Positions 7,667 to 16,081 of a stretch of DNA of 36,985 nucleotides are shown here, one piece after another. The notes below the pieces were generated by a model, which saw only the letters and a list, made by a program, of their open reading frames with translations, did not search any database and was not told the DNA's origin. Positions within the stretch are counted from its first letter, which is position 1; each line of letters opens with the position of its first letter. The stretch comes from Bacteroidales bacterium (lineage in GTDB: Bacteria > Bacteroidota > Bacteroidia > Bacteroidales > F082): NCBI GenBank assembly GCA_016285355.1, contig JAEEQP010000038.1, positions 1-36,985 on the forward strand, given 5' to 3'. The translations under genes were made by a program, and so were the position numbers.

Positions 7667-8959
7667 ATGTTACTTGACACAATATACAAATCCATAATTT
7701 TCCGAGACCTTTTCATCGCCGCATCACCTTGGTTTCAAAAAAGAAGGATGAAAAAGGTCAGGAAGCTGCAGGAGAAAGCTATCGAAACTATCCGCAAAAA
7801 AGATGTTGTCACCGTAGTGTTTTTCTTACAAAGCAGCTCCATCTGGAAATACGACAATCTCTATCAAAAACTCAAGGCATCAGACCGATTCAATCCCTAT
7901 ATTGTAGTCTCGCCATACAACATCCATTTGAATTATGATATGGAGGAATGCTTCAACGTAATGAAAAAAACGCTTGCCTTTGCCGAGGAAAAAGGATACA
8001 ACCCTATTAGTTCATACGATTTCGAGCATAAGAAATGGATTGACATCAAGAAGACACTGAATCCTGACATCGTTTTCTTCACCAAGCCTTACAAAGACAC
8101 GCTTCCCAAATACCATTTATACCATTTTCAGGATAAACTGACTCTCCACGCTCCATACGGTATTTGTTGCATTGACATTTTCCGTACCAACTACAACCTA
8201 CCTTTCAACAATTTGCTATGGAAACTTCTTGTCGAGACCTCCTATCAGAAAGGATTTGCTGAGAAATATTCGCTATGCAAAGGCGATAACGCCATCGTTG
8301 TAGGTGCTTTGGGATGTGAACAGATGGTTGATGCTCAGTACCAACCCAGTGACCCTTGGAAACCGCAGGACAAGCCAAAGAAGAGAATCATTTGGGCTCC
8401 CCACCACACTGTCGACTATCTGTTCAATTTCTCCAACTTTATGACCTTGTGCAACCAGATGGTGGAAATTGCCGAGAAATACCGTGACCAAGTACAATTT
8501 GCCTTCAAACCCCATCCTGTACTGAAATTCAAGCTCATCAACCTTTGGGGCAAGGAAAAGACAGAAGCCTATTACCAGAAATGGGTCGACATGCCCAATA
8601 CACAACTTGAAGAGGGCTATTACATTGACCTTTTCCTGACTTCCGATGCCATGATTCACGATTGCGCCTCCTTTACAGCAGAGTATCTTTTCACCCGAAA
8701 ACCAGTGCTCTTCATCGTCCGCGACCAGCAACAAGTTGAATCCCACTGGAATCCCTTTGGTCGGAAATGTTATGACCAACATTACCACGCTCAGGGGCTT
8801 GAAAACATCAAGCATTTCATCAACGACACCGTCATCTCGGGCAACGACCCCATGCAACCTCAAAGAGAAGCCTTCTTTAAGCAATACCTGTTTGACGGCA
8901 AACTCCCTTCTGATAACATTTATAACTTTTTATACGAAACAACATCAACTGCATTATGA
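7667..8959 (+). CDS. CDP-glycerol/CDP-ribitol glycerophosphotransferase-like protein (TagF/TagB family)
   Basis: 430 residues. The C-terminal half resembles the glycerophosphotransferase family that moves polyol phosphate from CDP-glycerol or CDP-ribitol to a growing polymer. Visible features are KKRIIWAPHHTVDY, FAFKPHPVLKFKL (conserved KPHP) and LFLTSDAMIHDCASFTAEYL (conserved SD and S/T before the C-terminal helix), then RKPVLFIV. The N-terminal half has the GT-B-like alternation of strands and helices (VVTVVFFLQSSSIWKYDNLY). There is no signal peptide, and a peripheral inner-membrane location is likely. It overlaps yfhO by 4 bases. The CDP-alditol genes at 13573-15986 could supply its donor, though they are in another operon. 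Polymerase or single-unit transferase activity cannot be told from sequence. Confidence 0.8.
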   Translation: MLLDTIYKSIIFRDLFIAASPWFQKRRMKKVRKLQEKAIETIRKKDVVTVVFFLQSSSIWKYDNLYQKLKASDRFNPYIVVSPYNIHLNYDMEECFNVMKKTLAFAEEKGYNPISSYDFEHKKWIDIKKTLNPDIVFFTKPYKDTLPKYHLYHFQDKLTLHAPYGICCIDIFRTNYNLPFNNLLWKLLVETSYQKGFAEKYSLCKGDNAIVVGALGCEQMVDAQYQPSDPWKPQDKPKKRIIWAPHHTVDYLFNFSNFMTLCNQMVEIAEKYRDQVQFAFKPHPVLKFKLINLWGKEKTEAYYQKWVDMPNTQLEEGYYIDLFLTSDAMIHDCASFTAEYLFTRKPVLFIVRDQQQVESHWNPFGRKCYDQHYHAQGLENIKHFINDTVISGNDPMQPQREAFFKQYLFDGKLPSDNIYNFLYETTSTAL

Positions 8960-11517
8960 AAAACATCAACTGGAAATCTATGCTCTTAAAGGCATTGCCA
9001 CACATCGGTGCCATTGCCATCATGTATCTCTTCACCTTGATTTACTTCAGTCCGGTTTGCTTTGACGACAAAACGATTACTCAAGGCGACGTGGTCAACT
9101 TTAAAGGAGCCTCTCAAGAAGTACGCGACTTCCATAATGAAACCGGCGAGTACTCAGGTTGGACTAATGCCATGTTCAGCGGAATGCCCACCGAGTCGAT
9201 GTATGTTCAACAACCTTTCAATATATTCGATAAAATTTCCAGGGCGTTCACAGGCGGCTTTGACTACTACACTGCAGGCATGATGTTCAGCTATCTCATT
9301 GGTTTCTACATATTCATGCTATGTATTGGATGCAGTGCCTGGCTGTCGCTCCTTGGTGCCATAGCATACGCTTTCTGCTCCTACAACTTTATCATCATTG
9401 GTGCGGGGCATGTTCTAAAAGGCTATGCCATGGCTTTCATCGCCCCCTTGCTCGGAGGCATCATCCTGTGCTATCGGAGACACTATTTCGCAGGCTTTTT
9501 GGTCACTATGGTGTTTTTGGGTATCGAAATTGCAAAAAACCACCTGCAAATCACCTATTATGCCGCCCTCATGGTGGTTTGTTTTATTCTGGGTTTCTTC
9601 ATTCACTATCTCATCAGATACATCAAAGACAAGAAGTCTTTCACACCTTTCTGGTTGGCCAGTGGAACCCTAATACTTTCAGCCATTTTTGCGATGGGTC
9701 CCAATATGGCCAATCTCTATGCCAACTATGTATTCAGCAAAGATACCATCAGGGGTGGATCAGAGTTGAGCGTCAAACCTGACGAGGGTCTCAGCAATAC
9801 CTCCTCTACTCCCAAACAAAGTGGTTTGGACATTGATTATGCATACGCATGGAGCTATGGCAAAACAGAGACTTTTACGCTACTTGTTCCAAACGTATAC
9901 GGAGGCGGACATGCCATCCTCGAAAAAAACGACCCTACCGTACAGCAATTGCGACAAGCGGGATATGGTTCCACTTATCTGCCTACTTACTGGGGCGCGC
10001 AACCCTTTACTTCGGGACCAGTCTATGCCGGAGCCGTAGTGTGTCTGCTCTTCATTCTCGGCCTCTTTACCGTGAAAGGCCCCGAAAAGTGGATTCTCAT
10101 CGCAACAGTCATCATCTCGTTAGTGCTTGCATGGGGTAAAAACCTCATGCCGTTCAACGAATGGACTTTCCACCATCTGCCCTTATACAACAAATTCAGA
10201 GCACCTTCTATGGCTCTTATCATTGCAGGTGTGGCTATGCCCATGTTAGGCTTGATGGCCTTAAAAGAGATTTTCTCGGATGGTTATGACAAGAAAAAGG
10301 CATGGAAACACTTGCGTTACAGCCTATACATCACTGGCGGGCTCTGCTTACTAGTATTGCTTCTCGGTGCCACAGTCTTCACCTTCACCAGCATCAACGA
10401 TGCCCAGTTCCAAAGCCAACTCGCTTCGGCTGGATTCGACCGCAACAGCATCAATAAGATCATGGATATACTTCACGACTACCGTAAGTCCATGCTCACG
10501 AAAGATGCCATCCGCTCCCTCATCTTCATCCTTTTGGCATTCGGAACCATCACCCTCCATTTGAAAGGAGTGACCAAAAAGTCATGGATTCCAGTGGTGA
10601 TACTTTGTGCCATCACCACAGGCGACATGTGGCCCGTCGCGAAACGTTATCTCAGCAATGACGACTTCGTTACCAAGAAAAAAGCGGAGAGCGGACTTGA
10701 AGCCACACAAGCCAACAAAATCATCTCGCAAGACACTGACATTAACTTCCGCGTTGCCAATTTTGCCTCAAGTACCTTCAATGACGCCCAAACATCGTAT
10801 TATCACAAGTCGATTGGCGGCTATAGCGGAGTCAAATTGCGCCGTTACCAAGACATTATCGATTTTTACCTACAGGATGAGATAAGACAAGGATACTCTG
10901 CCATTGTGAATGCACAAGGAGCCATGGAGTTGGTCAATCCCGAACAGTTTAAAGTACTCAACATGCTCAACACCAAATATTTCATCCTTGCAGGCAGAGA
11001 CAACCAAACCATACCTATTGAGAATCCCTACCGTTACGGAAATGCTTGGTTTGCCGATCATGTGCAATGGGTTGAGAACGCTGATGAAGAAATCCTTTCA
11101 CTCAAATCGACTGACCTAAAGCGTGTCGCCCTTGTGGACAAAAAATTCAGCGACAGGATTGATCAAGAAACTTTCGGCATCGACTCCGCTGCTACCATTG
11201 TCAATACGCTGTGTAAGCCTAACAGGCTGCAATACAAGTATAATGCAAATCGTGAGCAGCTCGTGGTCTTCTCAGAAGTGTTTTACGAAAAAGGCGGTTG
11301 GGATGTCACCATCGACGGAAAACCTGCCAAGCACTTCAGAGCCAACTATCTGCTGCGAGCCATGACTGTTCCCGCGGGTAGCCACGACATCGAATTCACT
11401 TACACGCCCTATGCAAGGCTACTCGGCTGCAAAATTAGCAACATAGCCTCCATTGTTTGCATTATTATCATGCTCTTAGGAGTCGCGTTGGCGCTAAAGC
11501 AAAAGCAAAAGGCTTAA
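8956..11517 (+). CDS. yfhO: YfhO family multi-membrane protein
   Basis: 853 residues, in the range usual for YfhO. It has an N-terminal membrane helix (HIGAIAIMYLFTLIYF) and an extracytoplasmic loop with GASQEVRDFHNETGEYSGWT and NAMFSGMPTE, the conserved early block. About ten more hydrophobic helices follow to about residue 540, then a large soluble domain (about 560-820) and a last helix (NIASIVCIIIMLLGVALAL). YfhO proteins are GT-C-like membrane proteins. In Bacillus, YfhO works with a GT2 protein to glycosylate lipoteichoic acid on the outer side of the membrane. Here too it is in an operon with a GT2 and a TagF-like enzyme. The start overlaps the previous stop (ATGA), and the 3' end overlaps that of the convergent GT2 gene by 4 bases. 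Confidence 0.88.
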   Translation: MKNINWKSMLLKALPHIGAIAIMYLFTLIYFSPVCFDDKTITQGDVVNFKGASQEVRDFHNETGEYSGWTNAMFSGMPTESMYVQQPFNIFDKISRAFTGGFDYYTAGMMFSYLIGFYIFMLCIGCSAWLSLLGAIAYAFCSYNFIIIGAGHVLKGYAMAFIAPLLGGIILCYRRHYFAGFLVTMVFLGIEIAKNHLQITYYAALMVVCFILGFFIHYLIRYIKDKKSFTPFWLASGTLILSAIFAMGPNMANLYANYVFSKDTIRGGSELSVKPDEGLSNTSSTPKQSGLDIDYAYAWSYGKTETFTLLVPNVYGGGHAILEKNDPTVQQLRQAGYGSTYLPTYWGAQPFTSGPVYAGAVVCLLFILGLFTVKGPEKWILIATVIISLVLAWGKNLMPFNEWTFHHLPLYNKFRAPSMALIIAGVAMPMLGLMALKEIFSDGYDKKKAWKHLRYSLYITGGLCLLVLLLGATVFTFTSINDAQFQSQLASAGFDRNSINKIMDILHDYRKSMLTKDAIRSLIFILLAFGTITLHLKGVTKKSWIPVVILCAITTGDMWPVAKRYLSNDDFVTKKKAESGLEATQANKIISQDTDINFRVANFASSTFNDAQTSYYHKSIGGYSGVKLRRYQDIIDFYLQDEIRQGYSAIVNAQGAMELVNPEQFKVLNMLNTKYFILAGRDNQTIPIENPYRYGNAWFADHVQWVENADEEILSLKSTDLKRVALVDKKFSDRIDQETFGIDSAATIVNTLCKPNRLQYKYNANREQLVVFSEVFYEKGGWDVTIDGKPAKHFRANYLLRAMTVPAGSHDIEFTYTPYARLLGCKISNIASIVCIIIMLLGVALALKQKQKA

Positions 11518-12290
11518 TATACGCGTTTTCGCGTAACAAAAGGATATTTCAAGAGAATGCACAAATGCGACCACAATGTTGGAAGCAGTCCGAAATGCCG
11601 TCTCATAATCACAAACCTTTCCTTAAGGCTTTGCTTGCGGCGTTGCGACGAAAGACCTGCTGTTTGGAATCTTGAAAGGTAACCGTCAATATACACGTTT
11701 TTACGAGAAATGTCAAGCACTCGGCACATCCAGTCATAATCAGCGGTCAACCTATATCGAAGGTCATATTGCGGTGCTATGCTACGGCGCACTATCACCG
11801 ACTGGTGGCAAACTACAAGACCATCAAGAAGGCTTTTCTTGCTAAGCTTCGCTGGTGCAATACGATGCCTTTCACCCAACACCTCGTCGTCCTGTCCTAT
11901 AATAACCGTCTGACCATACACCACATCAGCATTAGGATTCTGGTCAATGGCATCCACCACATGCTGAAGAGTTTCTGACGAATAAATCTTGTCGCCGGCA
12001 TTAATAAACCAAACGAAATCCCCTTTGGCAAGGTTTATGGCTTTATTCATGGCATCATACAACCCTCGATCAGGCTCAGAAATCCAACGAAACTGTTCTG
12101 AACCAATCAAAAACTCCCCTTTCGACACACGGCTTTCGAAATCCCGAACAATGGCCGTTGTACCATCGGACGAGTTGCCATCAACAATCAGGTATTCAAA
12201 ATCATGGCAGGACTGACCCAACACGCTCAGCATAGTCTTTGCCAAGGTTTGTTCAGCGTCGTATGTTACTGTTATAACTGAAACTTTCAT
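11514..12290 (-). CDS. Family 2 glycosyltransferase (WcaA/WcaE-like)
   Basis: 258 residues. A compact soluble GT-A enzyme: MKVSVITVTYDAEQTL, LIVDGNSSDGTTAIV (nucleotide binding), SEPDRGLYDAMNKAI (a hallmark of colanic-acid-type GT2 enzymes), GDFVWFINAGDKIY (metal/donor site) and LTADYDWMCRV (catalytic region). It has no membrane segments. It is the last gene of the minus-strand operon, 16 bases after the GT4 gene. Its stop overlaps that of yfhO with no terminator between them. It presumably adds one sugar to the repeat unit or lipid-linked glycan. Donor and acceptor are unknown. Confidence 0.9.
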   Translation of the reverse strand: MKVSVITVTYDAEQTLAKTMLSVLGQSCHDFEYLIVDGNSSDGTTAIVRDFESRVSKGEFLIGSEQFRWISEPDRGLYDAMNKAINLAKGDFVWFINAGDKIYSSETLQHVVDAIDQNPNADVVYGQTVIIGQDDEVLGERHRIAPAKLSKKSLLDGLVVCHQSVIVRRSIAPQYDLRYRLTADYDWMCRVLDISRKNVYIDGYLSRFQTAGLSSQRRKQSLKERFVIMRRHFGLLPTLWSHLCILLKYPFVTRKRVY

Positions 12291-12306
12291 CGTGAATAAT
12301 ACCCAT

Positions 12307-13542
12307 TTACCTTATTTTATTCTCATCTATCATCTGCTCAAATAATTGCACCCATTTTTCCACAAATACACAGAGTCTGAATTGCTCACTGCTCTTTTTT
12401 GCATTATAAGCCATTTTAACTCTTCTGGCATCATCAAGAAGCAGATCGGCAAGATAGTGATAGAAGGCATCGATATTATTGTTAGGAAGTAGTTTTCCAT
12501 TATATTCATCTTGAATGATATCGTGTAACGCTCCAAACGAATCAAACGCAAGCAAGGGAAGAGCATTTTGCAGTGCTTCCATCAACACCATTGGCCAACC
12601 TTCAATCGATGAAGCCATCAAAAAGACAGACGCTTTCCGATAATACTCAACGGGATATTGGTGTCCCGTGAAAGTGACTCTTTGCAATTTCAGTTTTTTG
12701 TCGAGATAGCGGTAATAATTTAAAGACTCTCCATCCCCGACTATTGTCAACGTCCAATCGTTTAATCTTGGATCATGTTCAACCAATCTCCACATTTTCA
12801 AAATTAAAGATACTCTTTTTCCAAAATCATCCATACGTTGGACAACAACCACGTTTTTCTGTTTCTTTAATATGTCCTCGTCAGAAATAATATCATCAAA
12901 TGGCAAGCCGTTGCCTATAGCCACAAATCTATTATCTTTCACCACTTCGGATTTACTAATTCCAGCGATTCTACAAAAAGTGTCTTGATAGAATTGTGAC
13001 AATAGAACCAGTTTATCGCAATTGTCATACGGCATCCTATATTTTTTGCGAATAAGGATATCGGCGAATGGTCTGAGTATTGGCCTAAACAGGGTTATCA
13101 TCCATCTGTACAATTCTACCCCAATCTTGTCCTTGTTTCGAATACTAAACAATACCCTATCAAATGTGCCATAAGCCTCTACTTCAAATCCAGGAAACTC
13201 ATGTAGTTCGTATATGAGCTTGGCCCCAACTTCTTTGGTTATTTTGTAAATCAAAGGGAGCGTGAATAGGTTTTTTTTCTGCAAGAAGTTCACTTCCACT
13301 ATTTGGATATGATTCTGGACAAGAAATGTTCTGAACTCATTTCCATTAAAGTTAGAAGAAAGTTTTATCCTTCCAGAAAACTCAGCAGGTTTTTTTCCAG
13401 CGCGTAAATCCTTAAAATAGCCAATGTAACAATTATAGCCGTAATCTTTTATGAAACTTCTTGTGATAGCGTAGATGACTCGGTTAACGCCTCCGGCGAT
13501 TTCAGGAGAGCAGTCACTATGATTGATAAAAAGAATATTCAT
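12307..13542 (-). CDS. Family 4 glycosyltransferase
   Basis: 411 residues from the ATG at 13542, chosen over an upstream GTG because the signature MNILFINHSD begins here and the preceding bases are the A-rich type common before starts in this phylum. GT-B fold: an N-terminal acceptor domain with the glycine loop (SPEIAGGVNRVIYAI). The C-terminal donor domain (from about residue 225) has VVVVQRMDDFGKRVSLIL, LTIVGDGESLNYYR, RVTFTGHQ and SSIEGWPMVLMEALQNALP, the last containing the E-x7-E motif of retaining GT4 enzymes. It is cytoplasmic, with a possible membrane-association helix at about 140-165. It lies 30 bases downstream of the epimerase gene. AT-rich codon use is typical of Bacteroidota polysaccharide loci. 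The donor sugar is unknown. Confidence 0.9.
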   Translation of the reverse strand: MNILFINHSDCSPEIAGGVNRVIYAITRSFIKDYGYNCYIGYFKDLRAGKKPAEFSGRIKLSSNFNGNEFRTFLVQNHIQIVEVNFLQKKNLFTLPLIYKITKEVGAKLIYELHEFPGFEVEAYGTFDRVLFSIRNKDKIGVELYRWMITLFRPILRPFADILIRKKYRMPYDNCDKLVLLSQFYQDTFCRIAGISKSEVVKDNRFVAIGNGLPFDDIISDEDILKKQKNVVVVQRMDDFGKRVSLILKMWRLVEHDPRLNDWTLTIVGDGESLNYYRYLDKKLKLQRVTFTGHQYPVEYYRKASVFLMASSIEGWPMVLMEALQNALPLLAFDSFGALHDIIQDEYNGKLLPNNNIDAFYHYLADLLLDDARRVKMAYNAKKSSEQFRLCVFVEKWVQLFEQMIDENKIR

Positions 13543-13572
13543 TTTTGTTGTTTTATTGTATTTCACTATTGC

Positions 13573-14250
13573 CTATATGCCTTTAAAAACTTCTCTAAAA
13601 GATCTAACATTTTGTCTATATGCATTAACACCTCCAATAAAAATGCTCGATGATCCACATACAAACATCGAGGCTCCCATTTGGCTTAGCATTAAAGCGT
13701 GTTGTGGAGTGATGTTTCCGTCAGCCTCAATAACGATATTCTCACGACCTTCTTTACGAAGAAGTTCAACAACCTTTTCGACTTTTTTGATTGTTGAAGG
13801 AACAATTTTTTGCCCCGCAAATCCCGGATTCACCATCAGAACATTGATGCCATCAATATAATCCAGTACCTCTTCAAGCACATATACCGGTGTGGCAGGA
13901 TTAATGGCCAAAAAACGCTTACAGCCGTATGGTTGCAAATAGTCTAAAGCCCGCTGCACCTGAAACGTGCTTTCATAATGAATGGACACCACATCTGTAT
14001 CCTTTATACCTATCCACTGGAATTTGTATTCCGGGTCTTTGATCATCAGGTGCAAATCCAAAGGAATGTTTGTGAGCTCACGAAGACTCCTGATGTAATC
14101 CACTCCAAGGCCGAAATTAGGAACGAAAGTCCCGTCCATCATATCAACATGAAGATACTCAACGCCTTCCTCTTCAAATATTCTCAATGTCTCCTTCAAA
14201 TTCACCAAATCGGAGCACATCATCGATGCAGATATTTTTCCTTTTATCAT
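13573..14250 (-). CDS. Ribulose-phosphate 3-epimerase family protein in a CDP-alditol context
   Basis: 225 residues, a full-length RPE-type TIM barrel. Metal and catalytic residues are kept: YLHVDMMDG (H34, D36), LDLHLMI (H67), MVNPGFAGQ and IEADGNI (D177), followed by the phosphate-binding FVCGSSSIF. The usual DGG after the last acid is DGN here, as in sugar-specific paralogues. Canonical RPE interconverts ribulose 5-phosphate and xylulose 5-phosphate. Here the gene lies 10 bases after a polyol dehydrogenase and upstream of glycosyltransferases, so it more likely supplies a ketopentose (or other ketose) phosphate for reduction and CDP activation than the general pentose phosphate pathway. 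The substrate is inferred from context only. An allulose-6-phosphate-type epimerase is an alternative. Confidence 0.85.
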   Translation of the reverse strand: MIKGKISASMMCSDLVNLKETLRIFEEEGVEYLHVDMMDGTFVPNFGLGVDYIRSLRELTNIPLDLHLMIKDPEYKFQWIGIKDTDVVSIHYESTFQVQRALDYLQPYGCKRFLAINPATPVYVLEEVLDYIDGINVLMVNPGFAGQKIVPSTIKKVEKVVELLRKEGRENIVIEADGNITPQHALMLSQMGASMFVCGSSSIFIGGVNAYRQNVRSFREVFKGI

Positions 14251-14260
14251 GATTGTTAGA

Positions 14261-15277
14261 TTATCTGTTCCACAATGTCATTATTTTACAATAGGGTTCC
14301 TTATGCAGTTTCATCAGCAAAAGGCCTGCCATCAATTCATCTTGCATAAAGTGATGGGTAATAAGACTTTTCGCTTCAATTTCGTGGTTTGCCAATGCCT
14401 TTACCGAATCCGTCCAATCAGAGGCATTGACACCATCGTATGAAGAATTCCAAGTACCCGACACACGCAATTGCTTACGCAGTATTTTCCAATAGGTTAC
14501 CTGCGACAATATTATATCGCTGACAGGATTGCCCATGAGCACCATGCGTCCACCACGTCGAGTGGCAATGATTGCAGTATCAACAGCCTCAGACGAGCCA
14601 ACAGCTTCCAAAACAAAATCATACGAATCAGCCTCATTAGTTGGAAGCCCGACAGAATACTTCAGACCACAATTCTCAATAATTTGACGTTTATTCTCGT
14701 TTCTCCCTATCACAACGACTTCTTTTGCACCCATCTTCTTGGCCCATTGTCCCGCGGCAACACCAATCATACCCGTGCCGATGATGGCCACACTATCTCC
14801 CATTTTCACATCACCAAGCTTTACGGCATGCAAAGCCACAGAGAATGGTTCAAGCATCGCTGCGATTTCAAATGGCATATCCGAAGGTATTTCCACCAGA
14901 TTCCAAATCGGGACAGCCACATATTCAGCGAAAGCCCCATTTCGACGAGAGCCAATATAATCGTAATGTTCGCACATTTCGTATTGCTTGCGTTGGCAGG
15001 AGGGACATTGGCGGCAAGGAATCAAAGGGAACACGCCAACATGCTTTCCTATCAGATGAGCATTTTTTGAATCTGCCACCGAATGAACAATTCCTGCAAA
15101 CTCATGACCAGGTATGGTTGGGAAATGATAAGTTCCTTTGGTAAAGACACGTGGCACATCAGAACTACATATTCCAGCTGCTTTCACCTCAACAACAGCC
15201 CAACCGCTCTCACATTCAGGCATAGACACTTCTTCGTATCTGAAATCATTAACAGCGTGAAGATTATATGCTTTCAT
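14261..15277 (-). CDS. Zinc-dependent medium-chain polyol (alditol-phosphate) dehydrogenase
   Basis: 338 residues, MDR family with a GatD/sorbitol-dehydrogenase-like pattern. Catalytic zinc ligands are GICSSD (C37), PGHEFAG (H58, E59) and MLEPFSV (E143). Four structural zinc cysteines fall in PCRQCPSCQRKQYEMC (88, 91, 94, 102). The NAD(P)-binding loop is IIGTGMIGVAAG (about 166-176). Its start overlaps the end of the cytidylyltransferase gene by 14 bases, which implies coupled expression. By position it would reduce a ketose phosphate from the epimerase to an alditol phosphate (for example ribulose 5-phosphate to ribitol 5-phosphate) ahead of CDP activation. That role is done by TarJ or Bcs1 elsewhere, and this protein is not a close TarJ. 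Substrate and direction are inference. Confidence 0.85.
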   Translation of the reverse strand: MKAYNLHAVNDFRYEEVSMPECESGWAVVEVKAAGICSSDVPRVFTKGTYHFPTIPGHEFAGIVHSVADSKNAHLIGKHVGVFPLIPCRQCPSCQRKQYEMCEHYDYIGSRRNGAFAEYVAVPIWNLVEIPSDMPFEIAAMLEPFSVALHAVKLGDVKMGDSVAIIGTGMIGVAAGQWAKKMGAKEVVVIGRNENKRQIIENCGLKYSVGLPTNEADSYDFVLEAVGSSEAVDTAIIATRRGGRMVLMGNPVSDIILSQVTYWKILRKQLRVSGTWNSSYDGVNASDWTDSVKALANHEIEAKSLITHHFMQDELMAGLLLMKLHKEPYCKIMTLWNR

Positions 15278-15986
15278 TTTTTACAATGGTTTCGAAATGA
15301 GACAGATCTTCCTTGGTCGTGATTTTAAAATTGTTAGGGTCTCCAGGGATAAGAACGCACTTCAGACCAGCCTTATAAGCCACTTCCGTACTACCTGTAA
15401 CACGATTTAATTCTTCTTCGGTTAACTGTAAATTTGCTTTGTAATACGGACCAAAACGGAATGCTTCTGGAGCCTGTCCGTTCCATAATGTCTTGCGTTC
15501 AATCAAGGAATCGATATGCACGCCATCATTGCTTAGATAGGTTGTATCCTTTACTGGAACAACCGGCAAAACTGCATCCGCATCCAAACATGAATTCAAG
15601 CAAGTTGAAACCAATTCTTGTGTAAGTAGTGGCCGAGCAGCATCGTGGATGATTACAATATCATTATCTTCTACCCCGCTTTTTTTGGCAACACGCAAAG
15701 CGTTGATGATAGAACCTTGTCGTTGGACTCCTGGTTTAGAATAAAAGATGGGAATGTTTGGCTTTATTTTTTCAACACATTTTTGCACAAAACCTTGCCA
15801 TTCTTCAGCAACAGCAATAACCGCCATATCAATCTCTTCATGATGAAGCAAAGTCTGTAGACAATAGGCAATCACTGGTTGTCCTTCAACTTCAACGTAT
15901 TGTTTCGGGATGGCAGTTCCCATCCTGCTGCCAGTTCCTCCTGCTAAAATAACAGCAATATTTCTATAGTCTTTTGAAGATTTCAT
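15264..15986 (-). CDS. CTP:alditol-phosphate cytidylyltransferase, TarI/IspD family
   Basis: 240 residues from the ATG at 15986; the TTG just before it is not needed. IspD/TarI motifs are VILAGGTGSRMGTAIPKQY (14-30, CTP binding with K28), VIIHDAARPLLT (about 111-122) and NNFKITTKEDL (K221, CTP contact). IspD itself acts in isoprenoid synthesis; TarI makes CDP-ribitol. The close relatives cannot be told apart by motifs alone. This gene is first in an operon with a polyol dehydrogenase, an epimerase and two glycosyltransferases, so I favour CDP-ribitol or another CDP-alditol. It overlaps the dehydrogenase gene and diverges from licD across a 95-base spacer. Confidence 0.85.
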   Translation of the reverse strand: MKSSKDYRNIAVILAGGTGSRMGTAIPKQYVEVEGQPVIAYCLQTLLHHEEIDMAVIAVAEEWQGFVQKCVEKIKPNIPIFYSKPGVQRQGSIINALRVAKKSGVEDNDIVIIHDAARPLLTQELVSTCLNSCLDADAVLPVVPVKDTTYLSNDGVHIDSLIERKTLWNGQAPEAFRFGPYYKANLQLTEEELNRVTGSTEVAYKAGLKCVLIPGDPNNFKITTKEDLSHFETIVKNESI

Positions 15987-16011
15987 CAATTGTTCACATC
16001 ATATCTTTGTG

Positions 16012-16019
16012 CAAAAATA
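16012..16019 (-). promoter_or_regulatory. -7 element of the CDP-alditol/glycosyltransferase operon
   Basis: TATTTTTG on the minus strand, an exact TAnnTTTG, 25 bases before the ATG at 15986. No clear -33 element is seen. Confidence 0.5.
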
Positions 16020-16051
16020 AAGATTTTATGCGAACATCCATGATAAAATTG

Positions 16052-16059
16052 TAATTTTG
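16052..16059 (+). promoter_or_regulatory. -7 element of the licD-phosphonate operon
   Basis: TAATTTTG, an exact TAnnTTTG, 22 bases before the licD ATG. The two divergent -7 elements are 32 bases apart, so the two operons may be expressed together. Confidence 0.55.
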
Positions 16060-16081
16060 CGACAAAATATCACAAACTCGA

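Noticed and set aside
8956..12290. Transcription terminator between the convergent yfhO and GT2 genes
   Set aside because: The stops overlap by 4 bases, and no hairpin with a T tract is seen on either strand there.
13573..14250. Housekeeping rpe of the pentose phosphate pathway
   Set aside because: It lies in a polysaccharide operon and has a DGN variant of the last motif, so a pathway-specific paralogue is more likely.
15264..15986. Housekeeping ispD of the isoprenoid pathway
   Set aside because: The operon with a polyol dehydrogenase, an epimerase and glycosyltransferases favours alditol activation. It is not excluded, since the two families share motifs.
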